From Sphingomonas sp. PP-F2F-A104-K0414 (GTDB lineage: Bacteria > Pseudomonadota > Alphaproteobacteria > Sphingomonadales > Sphingomonadaceae), in assembly GCF_004340945.1 (NCBI RefSeq), contig NZ_SLYD01000004.1, positions 372,001 to 436,000 of the forward strand: 64,000 nucleotides of DNA. The letters are read 5' to 3'. Both the position numbers and the translations under genes were made by a program. Numbering within the stretch: the stretch's first letter is position 1; every line of letters starts with the position of its first letter. Below the pieces are notes generated by a model. That model worked only from the letters and a program-made list of their open reading frames with translations. It was not told the origin of the DNA and ran no database searches. This document shows, one piece after another, positions 26,574 through 35,249 of the stretch.

Positions 26574-26647
26574 AGCGTGCTGGGTGAATGAGCCGCGCGC
26601 TCTCAGCCCCGCACTCTCAGCACAGAGAGCAGCGACGCCCCCGCCCC

Positions 26648-27172
26648 TCACCCCAGCTTGCGCTGCTTCGCCAGCTTCTTCAGCACCATGTCGCGCTTGA
26701 GGCGGCTGATGTGGTCGATGAACAGCACGCCGTCGAGATGGTCGATCTCGTGCTGCATGCAGGTCGACAGCAGCCCGTCGAAATCTTCCTCATGCGCCGC
26801 ACCGGTCTCGTCGAGCCACTTCACGCGGCACCGCGCCGGGCGCGCGACTTCAGCATACTGCTCCGGGATCGAGAGGCAGCCCTCGTTGTAGGTGGAGACC
26901 TCGTCGCTGACCGACAGGATCTCGGCGTTGATGTACGCCTTGGGGTTCTTGATCGGCTTGTCGTCCTCGTCCTTCTCCTCCTGGAGATCGATGACGAGGA
27001 CGCGCTGCTGCACGCCGACCTGGGTCGCGGCGAGGCCGATGCCGTTGAAATCGTACATCGTCTCGATCATGTCGGCGACGAGCGTGCGGATGGAGTCGTC
27101 GACCGTCTCCACCGGCTCGGCGACGAGGCGCAGGCGGGGATCGGGGACTTCGAGAACGGTCATGACGGTCAT
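26648..27172 (-). CDS. def: Peptide deformylase
   Basis: Def removes the formyl group from nascent proteins and is a metal enzyme. The 174-residue type 1 protein shows all three motifs: GIGLAATQVG, EGCLSIPE (metal Cys) and HEIDHLDG (metal His pair and catalytic Glu). An acidic insert, QEEKDEDDKP, follows the first motif. First ATG of MTVMTV is used; the second, three codons on, is possible. Near recR and divergent fmt, the formylation partner. Confidence 0.97.
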   Translation of the reverse strand: MTVMTVLEVPDPRLRLVAEPVETVDDSIRTLVADMIETMYDFNGIGLAATQVGVQQRVLVIDLQEEKDEDDKPIKNPKAYINAEILSVSDEVSTYNEGCLSIPEQYAEVARPARCRVKWLDETGAAHEEDFDGLLSTCMQHEIDHLDGVLFIDHISRLKRDMVLKKLAKQRKLG

Positions 27173-27220
27173 AGCGCGTCCGCTAAGGTACGCGTGGGCA
27201 TCACGTCAAGCCGATGGGCG

Positions 27221-27817
27221 TCAAGCCATTGGCCGCCTTGCCCTTAGCGCCTGCGCCAACGTGCCCTCGTCGAGATAGTCGAGTTCGCCGCCGACCGGCA
27301 GGCCGTGCGCGAGCTGGGTGACGCGGACGGGGAAGCGTTCGATGCGCTCGGCGATGTAGTGCGCGGTGGTCTGGCCTTCGAGCGTGGCATTCATCGCGAG
27401 GACGACTTCGTCGATGCCGCCAGTTTCGATGCGGCGGACGAGGCTGTCGATGCTGAGGTCCTCGGGGCGGATGCCTTCTAGCGCCGATAGCCGGCCGCCC
27501 AAGACGTGGAAGCGGCCGGGGAATAGCCGCGATCGGTCGAGCGCCCAGAGATCGGCGACTTCCTCGACGACGCACAGCGAACGCTGCTCGCGGCGCGGGT
27601 CGGCACAGATCGCGCACGGGTTGGTGGTGTCGACGTTGCCGCAGGTCGAGCAGTTCTCCAGCCGCTCGTCGACCGCGGTCAGCGCCTCGCGCAAGGGACC
27701 CAGCGCCGCGTCGCGCTTCTTGAGCAGATGCAGCACGGCTCGACGTGCGGACCGGGGGCCGAGGCCGGGGAGCCGGGCCAGCGCCTGCGTCAGCGCCTCG
27801 ATCTCGGGGGATGCCAT
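27221..27817 (-). CDS. recR: Recombination protein RecR
   Basis: RecR acts with RecO in loading RecA at gaps. The 198-residue protein has the N-terminal helix-hairpin-helix ([17 protein letters not shown]), the C4 zinc motif [16 protein letters not shown], and a Toprim domain with [11 protein letters not shown]. Divergent from fmt across a 53-bp spacer and upstream of def on the same strand. Confidence 0.97.
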   Translation of the reverse strand: MASPEIEALTQALARLPGLGPRSARRAVLHLLKKRDAALGPLREALTAVDERLENCSTCGNVDTTNPCAICADPRREQRSLCVVEEVADLWALDRSRLFPGRFHVLGGRLSALEGIRPEDLSIDSLVRRIETGGIDEVVLAMNATLEGQTTAHYIAERIERFPVRVTQLAHGLPVGGELDYLDEGTLAQALRARRPMA

Positions 27818-27870
27818 AGGGAACAGATAGGGGGTTGCGCGGCTCCCCGCCAGCGTGTTCGAGAGAGGCC

Positions 27871-28797
27871 ATGCGGATCATCTTCATGGGAACGCCGGAC
27901 TTCGCAGTGCCGGTGCTGGAGGCCCTCGTCGCGGCGGGGCATGAATTGGTGGCGGCGTATTGCCAGCCTGCCCGGCCAGGGGGGCGGCGCGGGCGCGAGC
28001 TGGTGCCCTCGCCGGTGCAGCTTCGGGCGGAGGCGCTGGGGATCGAAGTGCGGACGCCGGTGTCGTTCAAGGCGTCTCTGCCGGAGGGGCTGGAGGCTCG
28101 CGAGGCGTTTGCGGCCTTGAACGCGGATGCGGCGGTCGTTGCGGCCTATGGTCTCATTCTGCCGCGCGCGGTGCTGGAGGCGCCTCGGTTCGGGTGCCTG
28201 AACGTGCATGGCTCGCTGTTGCCGCGGTGGCGCGGGGCGGCGCCGGTGCAGCGCGCGATCCTCGCGGGCGATGCCGAGACGGGCGTCGGGATCATGCAGA
28301 TGGAGGCGGGTCTGGATACCGGGCCGGTTCGGCTTGAGGGCCGTACGCCGATCGTCGGCAAGACCGCGGGGGATCTGACGTCCGAGCTGTCGGCGATGGG
28401 CGCGCGGTTGATGGTCGAGGTGTTGGGCGATCTCGACGCCTACCCTACCCGGCCGCAACCCAAGGAGGGCGTCACCTATGCGGCCAAGATCGACAAGGCG
28501 GAGGCGCGGATCGATTTCGAGCGGTCGGCGGTCGAGGTCGAGCGGCTGGTGCGGGCGATGAACCCGGCGCCGGGGGCGTGGTTCGAACATGCGGGCGAGC
28601 GGGTGAAGGTGCTGGCGGCGGACGTGTTGCCGTTCTCGTTCCTTGGGTGCGAGGGGCTGACGGTCAACGCCGAACTGACGATCGGGTGTGGCGACGGCGC
28701 GATCCGGCCGACCCTGGTGCAACGGGCGGGGCGTGGTGTTACCTCGGCGGACGAAATGCTGCGCGGGTTTCCGATCCGGTCGGGGACGCAGCTTTGA
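27871..28797 (+). CDS. fmt: Methionyl-tRNA formyltransferase
   Basis: Fmt formylates initiator Met-tRNA using 10-formyltetrahydrofolate. The 308-residue protein starts [19 protein letters not shown] and contains [20 protein letters not shown] with the catalytic Asn/His; the C-terminal OB-like domain follows. GAGAGAGG precedes the ATG at 27871. Its stop overlaps the truA start. Confidence 0.97.
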   Translation: MRIIFMGTPDFAVPVLEALVAAGHELVAAYCQPARPGGRRGRELVPSPVQLRAEALGIEVRTPVSFKASLPEGLEAREAFAALNADAAVVAAYGLILPRAVLEAPRFGCLNVHGSLLPRWRGAAPVQRAILAGDAETGVGIMQMEAGLDTGPVRLEGRTPIVGKTAGDLTSELSAMGARLMVEVLGDLDAYPTRPQPKEGVTYAAKIDKAEARIDFERSAVEVERLVRAMNPAPGAWFEHAGERVKVLAADVLPFSFLGCEGLTVNAELTIGCGDGAIRPTLVQRAGRGVTSADEMLRGFPIRSGTQL

Positions 28798-29540
28798 CGC
28801 GGTTCGCGTTGACGGTGGAGTTCGACGGGCGGCCGTTCATGGGCTGGCAGCGGCAGAAGCACGGGCCGAGCGTGCAGGCGGCTTTGGAAGCGGCCGTGCT
28901 CAAGATGACCGGCGAGACCGTATCCGTACAGGCCGCGGGGCGGACCGATGCGGGCGTGCACGGGATGGCGATGCGCGCGCATGTCGACATCGCGAAGCCG
29001 CTCGCGGCGTTTCGGTTGATGGAGGGGCTGAATGCGCTGGTGAAGCCGGCGCCGGTGTCGGTGCTGGCGTGCGAAGTGGTCGACGACGATTGGCATGCGC
29101 GGTTTTCGTGTGTCGGGCGGTCTTATGAGTATCGGATCGTCAACCGGCGCTCGCCGTTGACGTTCGAGGCGGGGCTGGCGTGGCAGGTGCCGCAGCTGCT
29201 GGATGCGGGGGCGATGGCGGAGGCTGCGGGGGCCTTAGTCGGGCGGCATGACTTCACGACGTTTCGGTCGGCGCATTGCCAGGCGGATAGTCCGGTGCGG
29301 ACTTTGGACCGGCTTGACGTTGTGCGGGAGGGGGAGCGGCTATTCGTCTATGCGGCGGCGCGGTCGTTCCTGCATCATCAGGTGCGGTCTATGGTCGGGT
29401 GTCTGGCGCTGGTGGGTATGGGGCGTTGGGCGGTTGGCGATGTCGCGGCGGCGCTCGAGGCGAAGGATCGGGCGATGCTGGGGCTGAATGCGCCGCCTGA
29501 CGGGTTGTTCTTCGTGAGTGCGGTGTATCCGGAGATTTAG
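28794..29540 (+). CDS. truA: tRNA pseudouridine(38-40) synthase TruA
   Basis: TruA makes pseudouridine at tRNA positions 38-40 in the anticodon arm. The 248-residue protein shows [14 protein letters not shown] and [11 protein letters not shown] with the catalytic Asp, then [11 protein letters not shown]. The start is TTG at 28794, overlapping the fmt stop codon by 3 bases; no other start lies before the conserved region. fmt-truA is a common alphaproteobacterial pair. Confidence 0.95.
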   Translation: MTRFALTVEFDGRPFMGWQRQKHGPSVQAALEAAVLKMTGETVSVQAAGRTDAGVHGMAMRAHVDIAKPLAAFRLMEGLNALVKPAPVSVLACEVVDDDWHARFSCVGRSYEYRIVNRRSPLTFEAGLAWQVPQLLDAGAMAEAAGALVGRHDFTTFRSAHCQADSPVRTLDRLDVVREGERLFVYAAARSFLHHQVRSMVGCLALVGMGRWAVGDVAAALEAKDRAMLGLNAPPDGLFFVSAVYPEI

Positions 29541-29561
29541 CCAACGGCTTTGATCGCCACG

Positions 29562-29680
29562 CTTATCCTCCCCTGGAAGGGGAGGTGTCGCGTAGCGACG
29601 GAGGGGTATCGCCCTCTCGATAGCGGGTCACCCCTCCGTCAGCGCAATGCGCTGCCACCTCCCCTTATAGGGGAGGATAG
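29562..29680. repeat. Palindromic element, family E, between convergent truA and rlmD-like gene
   Basis: Outer arms tatcctcccctggaagggg and ccccttataggggaggata, each a small hairpin, and inner arms ggaggggt/acccctcc plus gcgtagcgac-type segments. About 119 bp, ending exactly at the stop codon of the leftward RNA methyltransferase gene. Related copies at 47297 and 55356. Confidence 0.88.
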
Positions 29681-30877
29681 TTAGCGGACGAACTTCGCGG
29701 CTAGCTCGACATGCGTCGACCAGCGGAACTGGCCGACCGGCTGGACCCAGTCGATCCGCCAACCTGCGTCGCAAAGTTCCTTCGCATCGCGCGCGAAGCT
29801 CGCCGGATTGCAGGACACATAAGCGATCACCGGCGTCTTGCACTCCGCTAGCGCAGTAGCCTGCTCGCGCGCACCGGAGCGAGGCGGATCGATCACCACC
29901 GCGTCGAAGCGGTCGAGTTCGGCCACCGTCAGCGGACGGCGGTAGAGATCGCGGTGCTCCGGGTAGACCGGCCGTTGCGTGCGGTGCGCGGCGGCCTTCA
30001 GCGAGCCGAGTGCGTCGCGCGCGCCTTCGGCGGCATAGACCTTCGCGGGGATCGCGAGCGTGAAGGTGCCGAGGCCGGCGAACAGGTCCGCGACCGTCGC
30101 GGGCTTGCCGATCGCCTCCAGGACGGCAGCGGTGAGTGCAGCTTCGCCATCGGGGGTGGCCTGCAGGAACGACGCGGGCGGGAGTGGCACGGGAACGCCG
30201 CCGAGCGTGATCGTGACCGCGTCGGGTTCCCAGCGCGTCTCGGGACCGAGACCATCGTCGAACGCTACGCGGGCGATGCCGTGGTCTTCACAGAATTTGG
30301 TGAGCGCTTCGGCGGCGGGGAGGCCTTCGGGGGCGAACCCGGTGATCAGGATGTCCGCGCCCTGGTCGGCGAGCGTCAGATGGATGTCGGCGCGGCGGCG
30401 GAAGTTGAGGCGCTTGAGCAGCTGGCGGAGCGGCTGGACGAGCGCGAACAGGCGCGGATCTAGGATCCAGCATTCCTTGATGTCGACGATCGTGTGCGCC
30501 TTTTCGGCGGTGAAGCCGAGCGTGATCTTGCCGCCCTTGCCCTCGGCGTGGAGCGTCGCGCGGCGGCGACTGCGTTCGGGGGAGATGTGTGGGGTGCGGA
30601 TCGGGGCGGACAGGTCCTGGCCGTCGAGCGCGGAGGCGATGCGGTCGGTGACGAACTCGGCATAGGCCTGGTCGTCGAGATGCTGGAGCTGACAGCCGCC
30701 GCACGTCGGGAAATGCACGCACGGGGGCGTCTGGTGGTGCGGGCCGGGGATCACGGTGCCGTCGGCGGCCAGCGTGTCGCCGGGGGCCGAGAAGGCAGCG
30801 TGGCGACCGTCGGCGGTCATACCGTCGCCGCGTGCCGCGACGCGGATGATGGTGTCGATATTAGATTCAGAGGTCAT
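29681..30877 (-). CDS. Class I SAM-dependent RNA m5U methyltransferase (RlmD/TrmA family)
   Basis: A 398-residue member of the RumA/TrmA family, which methylates uridine C5 in rRNA or tRNA. The N-terminal iron-sulfur motif is CVHFPTCGGCQLQH, with a fourth Cys in KECWILDP. The SAM-binding motif is DLFAGLGTFTLAI, VIDPPRSGA follows, and the catalytic Cys is in YVSCNPASFARD. No TRAM domain is present at the N-terminus, so it is the short form. Its start overlaps the nnrD stop by 4 bp. Whether 23S U1939 or another site is the target cannot be read from sequence alone. Confidence 0.93.
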   Translation of the reverse strand: MTSESNIDTIIRVAARGDGMTADGRHAAFSAPGDTLAADGTVIPGPHHQTPPCVHFPTCGGCQLQHLDDQAYAEFVTDRIASALDGQDLSAPIRTPHISPERSRRRATLHAEGKGGKITLGFTAEKAHTIVDIKECWILDPRLFALVQPLRQLLKRLNFRRRADIHLTLADQGADILITGFAPEGLPAAEALTKFCEDHGIARVAFDDGLGPETRWEPDAVTITLGGVPVPLPPASFLQATPDGEAALTAAVLEAIGKPATVADLFAGLGTFTLAIPAKVYAAEGARDALGSLKAAAHRTQRPVYPEHRDLYRRPLTVAELDRFDAVVIDPPRSGAREQATALAECKTPVIAYVSCNPASFARDAKELCDAGWRIDWVQPVGQFRWSTHVELAAKFVR

Positions 30878-32358
30878 AGCGATGCTCTGGCGGACCGGAG
30901 CGATTCCGCCAAGTCGTCGGCGATGAACGCGGGACCCAATCGGCGGGCAGCGTCACCGTGGAGCCACACTCCGGCGGCGGCGGCCTCCAGTGGTTCGAGC
31001 CCGGCGGCGAGCATCGCGCCGATCGCGCCAGCCAGGACGTCGCCGGTGCCGGCGGTGGAGAGCCAGTCGCTGGCGTCCTGTGCGATGCGGACGCGGCCAT
31101 CGCGTGCGGCGATGACGGTGTCGGCGCCCTTGAAAACGACGACGGCGTTCGCGCGGACGGCTGCGTCTCGGGCTCTCGCGATCTTGTCGGCATCGGATTT
31201 GCCGAAGAGCGCGTTGAACTCGCCGGCATGGGGGGTGAGGATGACGGGGACTCTCAGCGCCTCGATTCGCTCTGGGGCGATCAGGCGGAGCGCGTCGCCG
31301 TCGATGATTAGCGGGTGGTCCGAGGTCAGCGCCGCTTCGAGGCGGGCCTTGGCGAGGTCGTCGCGGCCGAGACCGGGGCCGATCACGAGTGCGCCGATGC
31401 GGTCGTTGGCGAGCGCGTGGTCGGTGAACGGTGCGCGGACGAGCGCGTGGGGCGGGCCTTGGCTGTCGCCGAGCAGGGTCACGTAGCCGGCGCCGGCGCG
31501 CATCGCGGCGAGAGCGGCGAGGTCAGCGGCGCCAGACATGGTGCCGGCGATTATCGCGACCATGCCTCGGGTGTATTTGTGCGAGTCTGGGCCGGGGATT
31601 GGCAGGTTCGGGGTTTTGAGAACTCGAGCCTGGCTGGCGGTGGGGACGCCGATGTCGAGAAGACGGATCTGGCCGCAGTAGCGCGCGGCGGGTTGGAGGA
31701 GGTGCGCGGGTTTTACGGCGCCAAGCGCGAGGGTGAGGTGGAAGACCGGGGGCGTGCTGAGGGCTTGGCCGGAGTCGGTAGCGAGGCCGCTGGGGAGGTC
31801 GACGGCGATGCTGAGTTGGGCGGCGTTGGCGAGTGCATGAAGGCACTCGACCACAGACCGTTCCCCCGCGGACGCGGGGGCCCAGAGTAGGCCGTTGGGT
31901 GAGCGCTCGGAACTTGGCTGGGCCCCCGCGTCCGCGGGGGAACGGTTAGGGGTGGGTGTCGAACCGGAATCGAGCGGGCGGGTCAGAGCGGTGCCGAACA
32001 GCGCGTCCAACAGGATCGCCGCAGGTTTTGCCGCCGCCAGTCTCTCGACCGGGCCGGACCACCCTGCCCTCGCTGCCTTCGCCGCATCCGTCTTGGGCTC
32101 GGACAGCGCCGCGACGCGAACCGAAACGCCCATCTCGGCCAGCACCCGTGCGGCGACATAGCCGTCGCCACCGTTGTTGCCGGGGCCGCACAGTATCAGG
32201 ACTTCGTTCGTGCCCGCCAACCGGCGAACTGCCCCCGCGATTGCGGTACCGGCACGCTCCATCAACGTTTCGACCGACACGCCGCCGGCGATTACCGCGT
32301 CTTCCGCCGCGCGCATTTCTGCGGCGGTCAGGATCGCCTGGCCCTCGATACGAATCAT
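30874..32358 (-). CDS. nnrD: Bifunctional NAD(P)H-hydrate epimerase / ADP-dependent dehydratase
   Basis: Repairs hydrated NAD(P)H. The 494-residue fusion has an N-terminal YjeF epimerase domain (GPGNNGGDGYVAARVL near residue 58, DALFGTALTRPL near 118) and a C-terminal ribokinase-like dehydratase domain with VIGPGLGRD and GTGDVLAGAIGA. Between them, at residues about 139-167, a peptide (NRSPADAGAQPSSERSPNGL...) is encoded by a family A palindromic element inserted in frame; it replaces the short loop before the ALANAAQLSIAVDLPSG segment. No stop or frame change results. The operon is lipoprotein gene, nnrD, RNA methyltransferase, each joined by a 4-bp overlap. Confidence 0.94.
   Translation of the reverse strand: MIRIEGQAILTAAEMRAAEDAVIAGGVSVETLMERAGTAIAGAVRRLAGTNEVLILCGPGNNGGDGYVAARVLAEMGVSVRVAALSEPKTDAAKAARAGWSGPVERLAAAKPAAILLDALFGTALTRPLDSGSTPTPNRSPADAGAQPSSERSPNGLLWAPASAGERSVVECLHALANAAQLSIAVDLPSGLATDSGQALSTPPVFHLTLALGAVKPAHLLQPAARYCGQIRLLDIGVPTASQARVLKTPNLPIPGPDSHKYTRGMVAIIAGTMSGAADLAALAAMRAGAGYVTLLGDSQGPPHALVRAPFTDHALANDRIGALVIGPGLGRDDLAKARLEAALTSDHPLIIDGDALRLIAPERIEALRVPVILTPHAGEFNALFGKSDADKIARARDAAVRANAVVVFKGADTVIAARDGRVRIAQDASDWLSTAGTGDVLAGAIGAMLAAGLEPLEAAAAGVWLHGDAARRLGPAFIADDLAESLRSARASL
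31859..31944. repeat. Palindromic element, family A variant, inside nnrD
   Basis: Left arm 31859-31885 and right arm 31918-31944 are perfectly complementary over 27 nt (core cccccgc-ggac-gcggggg, flanks cccag/ctggg), with a 32-nt centre. The arms match intergenic family A copies. The element is read through in frame as part of nnrD. Confidence 0.95.
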
Positions 32359-32756
32359 GACGGCTTGGTCGCGCTCTTGACGGTGGCCGGGAGGCGATAG
32401 CGAGCGTCGCCGATCATCACCTCAATACCGTTGCCCTCGATCAGGCCGACCTTCGCGACCTCTGCTCCGTCCGCCGCGACAACACCACGGCCGTCGTGGG
32501 TGACGAGCAGGCGGCGGAACGCGCCATCGGGGTGGCGGATCGTCAGGATCGTGCCGGTCTCACCCTTGGCCTGCTCGATCGTGCAGACCCTTTCGAGCGC
32601 TGCGGGCCCGCGCGCGCAGGGGATGCGGGGGTCGCCGGCGGACTTCTTGGCCTGCTTGGCGGTCTGCCCGTGCGCGACCTTCGTGCTGGATGGCTTGCCT
32701 GGCCCGCATGCCGCGAGCGGGAGCGAGAGGATGGCGAGGCACAGGAGGCAGTTCAC
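32355..32756 (-). CDS. Small lipoprotein of unknown function
   Basis: A 133-residue exported protein starting at GTG 32756: VNCLLCLAILSLPLAACGPG, a signal peptide with lipobox LAAC. The mature part has a basic Lys/Thr-rich stretch, then a Cys-containing region (IPCARGPAALERVCTIEQAK) and a compact beta-rich end (TIRHPDGAFRRLLVTHDGRG). The frame remains open upstream but that part translates a family B palindrome. Stop overlaps the nnrD ATG. I do not recognise the family. Confidence 0.8.
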   Translation of the reverse strand: MNCLLCLAILSLPLAACGPGKPSSTKVAHGQTAKQAKKSAGDPRIPCARGPAALERVCTIEQAKGETGTILTIRHPDGAFRRLLVTHDGRGVVAADGAEVAKVGLIEGNGIEVMIGDARYRLPATVKSATKPS

Positions 32757-32789
32757 TGTCTTACTGGAGCCGGTATCTGAACCATCATC

Positions 32790-32873
32790 CGTCATCCTAG
32801 CGAAAGCTGGGATCTCCCCGTTCGGGTCGCGGCACGCGCCAACCGGGATACCCCAGCTTTCGCTGGGGTGACG
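32790..32873. repeat. Palindromic element, family B, between ilvD and the lipoprotein gene
   Basis: Left arm cctagc-gaaa-gctggg (one mismatch), right arm ccccagc-tttc-gctgggg before gtgacg. It sits in the likely promoter-side spacer of the lipoprotein-nnrD operon, 37 bp from the ilvD stop. Confidence 0.9.
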
Positions 32874-32910
32874 GGTGGAGCGCGCGTCTCGTTTACCTAT
32901 CCGCGTGGTC

Positions 32911-34632
32911 TCAGATATCCGCGTAGACATGGGTTTCGGCTGCGGCTCCAGGATGCGTGACCGCGCCCTTGTACGCGGGGCCGACGGTCTTCGCATAGCG
33001 CCAGAGTGCGCCCGAGCCGTAATCGTTGGCGCGCGGCACCCACGCCGCGCGCCGCGCCGCCATCACGTCCTCGGGAACGTCGAGGTCGATCGTGCCGGCC
33101 TCGGCGTCGATATGGATGATGTCGCCATTCTCGACGAGCGCGATCGGGCCGCCGTCCGCCGCTTCGGGACCGACATGGCCGATGCAGAAGCCGCGGGTGC
33201 CGCCCGAGAAACGGCCATCGGTGATCAGCGCGACGCTCTCGCCCATGCCCAGGCCGTAGAGCGCAGCAGTGGTCGACAGCATCTCGCGCATGCCGGGGCC
33301 GCCCTTGGGGCCTTCGTAGCGGATGACGATGACTTCACCCTCGTTGATCTCGCGGTTCTCGACCGCGGCGAAGGTGTCCTCCTCACAATCGAACACGCGT
33401 GCCGGGCCGCTGAACTGAAGGCGGTGCAAGCCGGCGACCTTCACGATCGCGCCGTCGGGGGCGAGACTGCCGCGCAGGCCGACGACGCCGCCGGTCGGGG
33501 TGATCGGCGTGGTGATGTCGTAGATGACCTTCTGGTCGGGATTCCACGTCACCTGGTCGATGTTCTCGCCGAGCGTTTTGCCCGACACGGTCATGCAATT
33601 GCCGTCGAGGAACCCGCCGGCGAGCATCGTCTTCATCAGCATGTAGACGCCGCCGGCCTCGTACATGTCCTTCGCGACATATTTCCCGCCGGGCTTGAGG
33701 TCGGCGATGTACGGCGTGGTCTTGAAGGCCTCGGCGACGTCGAACAGGTCGAACTCGATCCCGACCTCATGCGCCATCGCGGGCAGATGCAGCGCGGCGT
33801 TGGTCGAGCCCCCGGTCGCGGCTACGACGCGCGCGGCGTTGATGAACGCCTCGCGCGTGCAGATATCGCGCGGGCGGATGTTGCGCTCGATCAGCTCCAT
33901 GATCTGGACGCCGGCGGCATGCGCGATCTGTTCGCGGCTGCTATACGGCGCGGGCGTCATGTTGCTGTTCGGCATCGACAATCCGATCGCCTCGGCGACG
34001 CAGGCCATCGTGTTCGCGGTGAACTGGCCACCGCACGCGCCGGCGCTGGGACAGGCGACCTTTTCTAGCGCGTGGACTTCGGACAGCGGGCACGCGCCGG
34101 CTGCGTATTTGCCGACGATTTCGAACACGTCGACGACCGTCACGTCCTTGTCGTGGAAACGGCCGGGCAGGATCGAGCCGCCATAGACGAAGATCGACGG
34201 CACGTTGAGCCGCAGCATCGCCATCATCATGCCGGGCAGCGACTTGTCGCAGCCGGCAAAGCCGATCAGCGCGTCGTAGCAATGGCCGCGCACGCTGAGC
34301 TCGACCGAGTCGGCGATGACCTCGCGGCTGACCAGGCTGGTCTTCATGCCCTGATGGCCCATCGCGATGCCGTCGGTGACGGTGATGGTGTTGAACCGGC
34401 GCGGCATGCCGCCGCCCTGGATCACGCCGAGGCGCGCGACATCGGCCTGCGCGTCGAGCGTGATGTTGCAGGGCGCGCTGTCGTTGCCGGCGCTGGCGAC
34501 GGCGACGAACGGCTTCGCGATATCCTCTTCGGGAATCCCCATCGCGTAATAATAACTGCGATGCGGGGCGCGCTCGGGGCCGACCGAGACATGGCGGCTC
34601 GGCAGTCGTGATTTGTCGAAACGGTTGCTCAT
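32911..34632 (-). CDS. ilvD: Dihydroxy-acid dehydratase
   Basis: IlvD makes the 2-oxo acid precursors of valine, leucine and isoleucine, and of pantothenate. The 573-residue iron-sulfur enzyme shows [14 protein letters not shown] (first cluster Cys), [30 protein letters not shown] and [12 protein letters not shown]. Residues near the C-terminus ([20 protein letters not shown]) are typical of IlvD and distinguish it from the Edd paralogue. Monocistronic in appearance. Confidence 0.97.
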   Translation of the reverse strand: MSNRFDKSRLPSRHVSVGPERAPHRSYYYAMGIPEEDIAKPFVAVASAGNDSAPCNITLDAQADVARLGVIQGGGMPRRFNTITVTDGIAMGHQGMKTSLVSREVIADSVELSVRGHCYDALIGFAGCDKSLPGMMMAMLRLNVPSIFVYGGSILPGRFHDKDVTVVDVFEIVGKYAAGACPLSEVHALEKVACPSAGACGGQFTANTMACVAEAIGLSMPNSNMTPAPYSSREQIAHAAGVQIMELIERNIRPRDICTREAFINAARVVAATGGSTNAALHLPAMAHEVGIEFDLFDVAEAFKTTPYIADLKPGGKYVAKDMYEAGGVYMLMKTMLAGGFLDGNCMTVSGKTLGENIDQVTWNPDQKVIYDITTPITPTGGVVGLRGSLAPDGAIVKVAGLHRLQFSGPARVFDCEEDTFAAVENREINEGEVIVIRYEGPKGGPGMREMLSTTAALYGLGMGESVALITDGRFSGGTRGFCIGHVGPEAADGGPIALVENGDIIHIDAEAGTIDLDVPEDVMAARRAAWVPRANDYGSGALWRYAKTVGPAYKGAVTHPGAAAETHVYADI

Positions 34633-34712
34633 GGCGACCGCCTATGTCGCGGGAGAGGGCAATTGCGCAAGAGAGTTGCGTTGAATTTTAAGGGGAAGGC
34701 TTGATCCCGCTT

Positions 34713-34809
34713 CGTCATCCTCGCGAAGGCGGGGATCCAGATCCCAAAGGGTTCGCGATCCCGTCGCCGAGGCCAGCCAGTATGGGTTCCCGCCTTCGCG
34801 GGAATGACG
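34713..34809. repeat. Palindromic element, family A/B-like hybrid
   Basis: Arms tcgc-gaag-gcgggga and tccc-gcc-ttcgcggga, with cgtcat/atgacg outer ends otherwise seen in families B and D. It lies between ilvD (promoter side) and the receiver-domain gene. The mixed ends suggest family boundaries are not absolute. Confidence 0.82.
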
Positions 34810-34849
34810 GAAGAGATAGACGGCAGCTGCCCCCATCATCCCGAAGAAA

Positions 34850-35200
34850 TTAAAGGCCTTCGAGCGCCTTTGCCACGCCGTCCATCGTGAAGGGCTTCTG
34901 CAACCGTGGACGATCGCGAAATTCTGGCGCCACACCGTCATCGCCGCCGCCGGTGGCGAAGACGAAGGGGACGCCTATTGCCGCCAGCGCCTCGGCGACC
35001 GCGGTGCTCTTCTCGCCGCCACGCAGGTTCACGTCGAGGATCGCGCCGTCGACGCCGCCCTCTTCGATCCGCTTCAGGGCGTCGGCTACGGTATCGACCG
35101 AGCCTGCGACTCCCTTGTCCAGAACTTCGAGAAAATCCTCGAGCATCATGGCGATCAACGGTTCGTCCTCGACGATGAGGATCTGCTGGGGAGCGGTCAT
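34850..35200 (-). CDS. Single-domain response regulator
   Basis: A 116-residue receiver domain with no output domain. Acidic pair EDEP near residue 12, phosphoacceptor Asp in ILDVNLRGG near residue 57, the Thr/Ser switch in FATGG, and the conserved Lys in QKPF near residue 103. It follows the cckA homologue on the same strand, 49 bp downstream, and may take or buffer phosphate from that or another histidine kinase. The sequence is not close to CpdR or DivK as I know them. An upstream in-frame ATG at 35239 could lengthen it by 13 residues. Confidence 0.88.
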   Translation of the reverse strand: MTAPQQILIVEDEPLIAMMLEDFLEVLDKGVAGSVDTVADALKRIEEGGVDGAILDVNLRGGEKSTAVAEALAAIGVPFVFATGGGDDGVAPEFRDRPRLQKPFTMDGVAKALEGL

Positions 35201-35249
35201 ACCATGCGCATAGTCGGGATTGTTACGACTTGCCAACATCTTGTTCGAA

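Noticed and set aside
29562..29680. Family E elements as intrinsic terminators
   Set aside because: Stems are strong but no T-tract follows on either strand; they are repeated elements first, though they may still affect RNA ends.
32757..32996. N-terminal extension of the lipoprotein gene
   Set aside because: The 80 extra residues (for example HPSESWGIPVG) come from translating a family B palindrome; a signal peptide starts at the GTG used.
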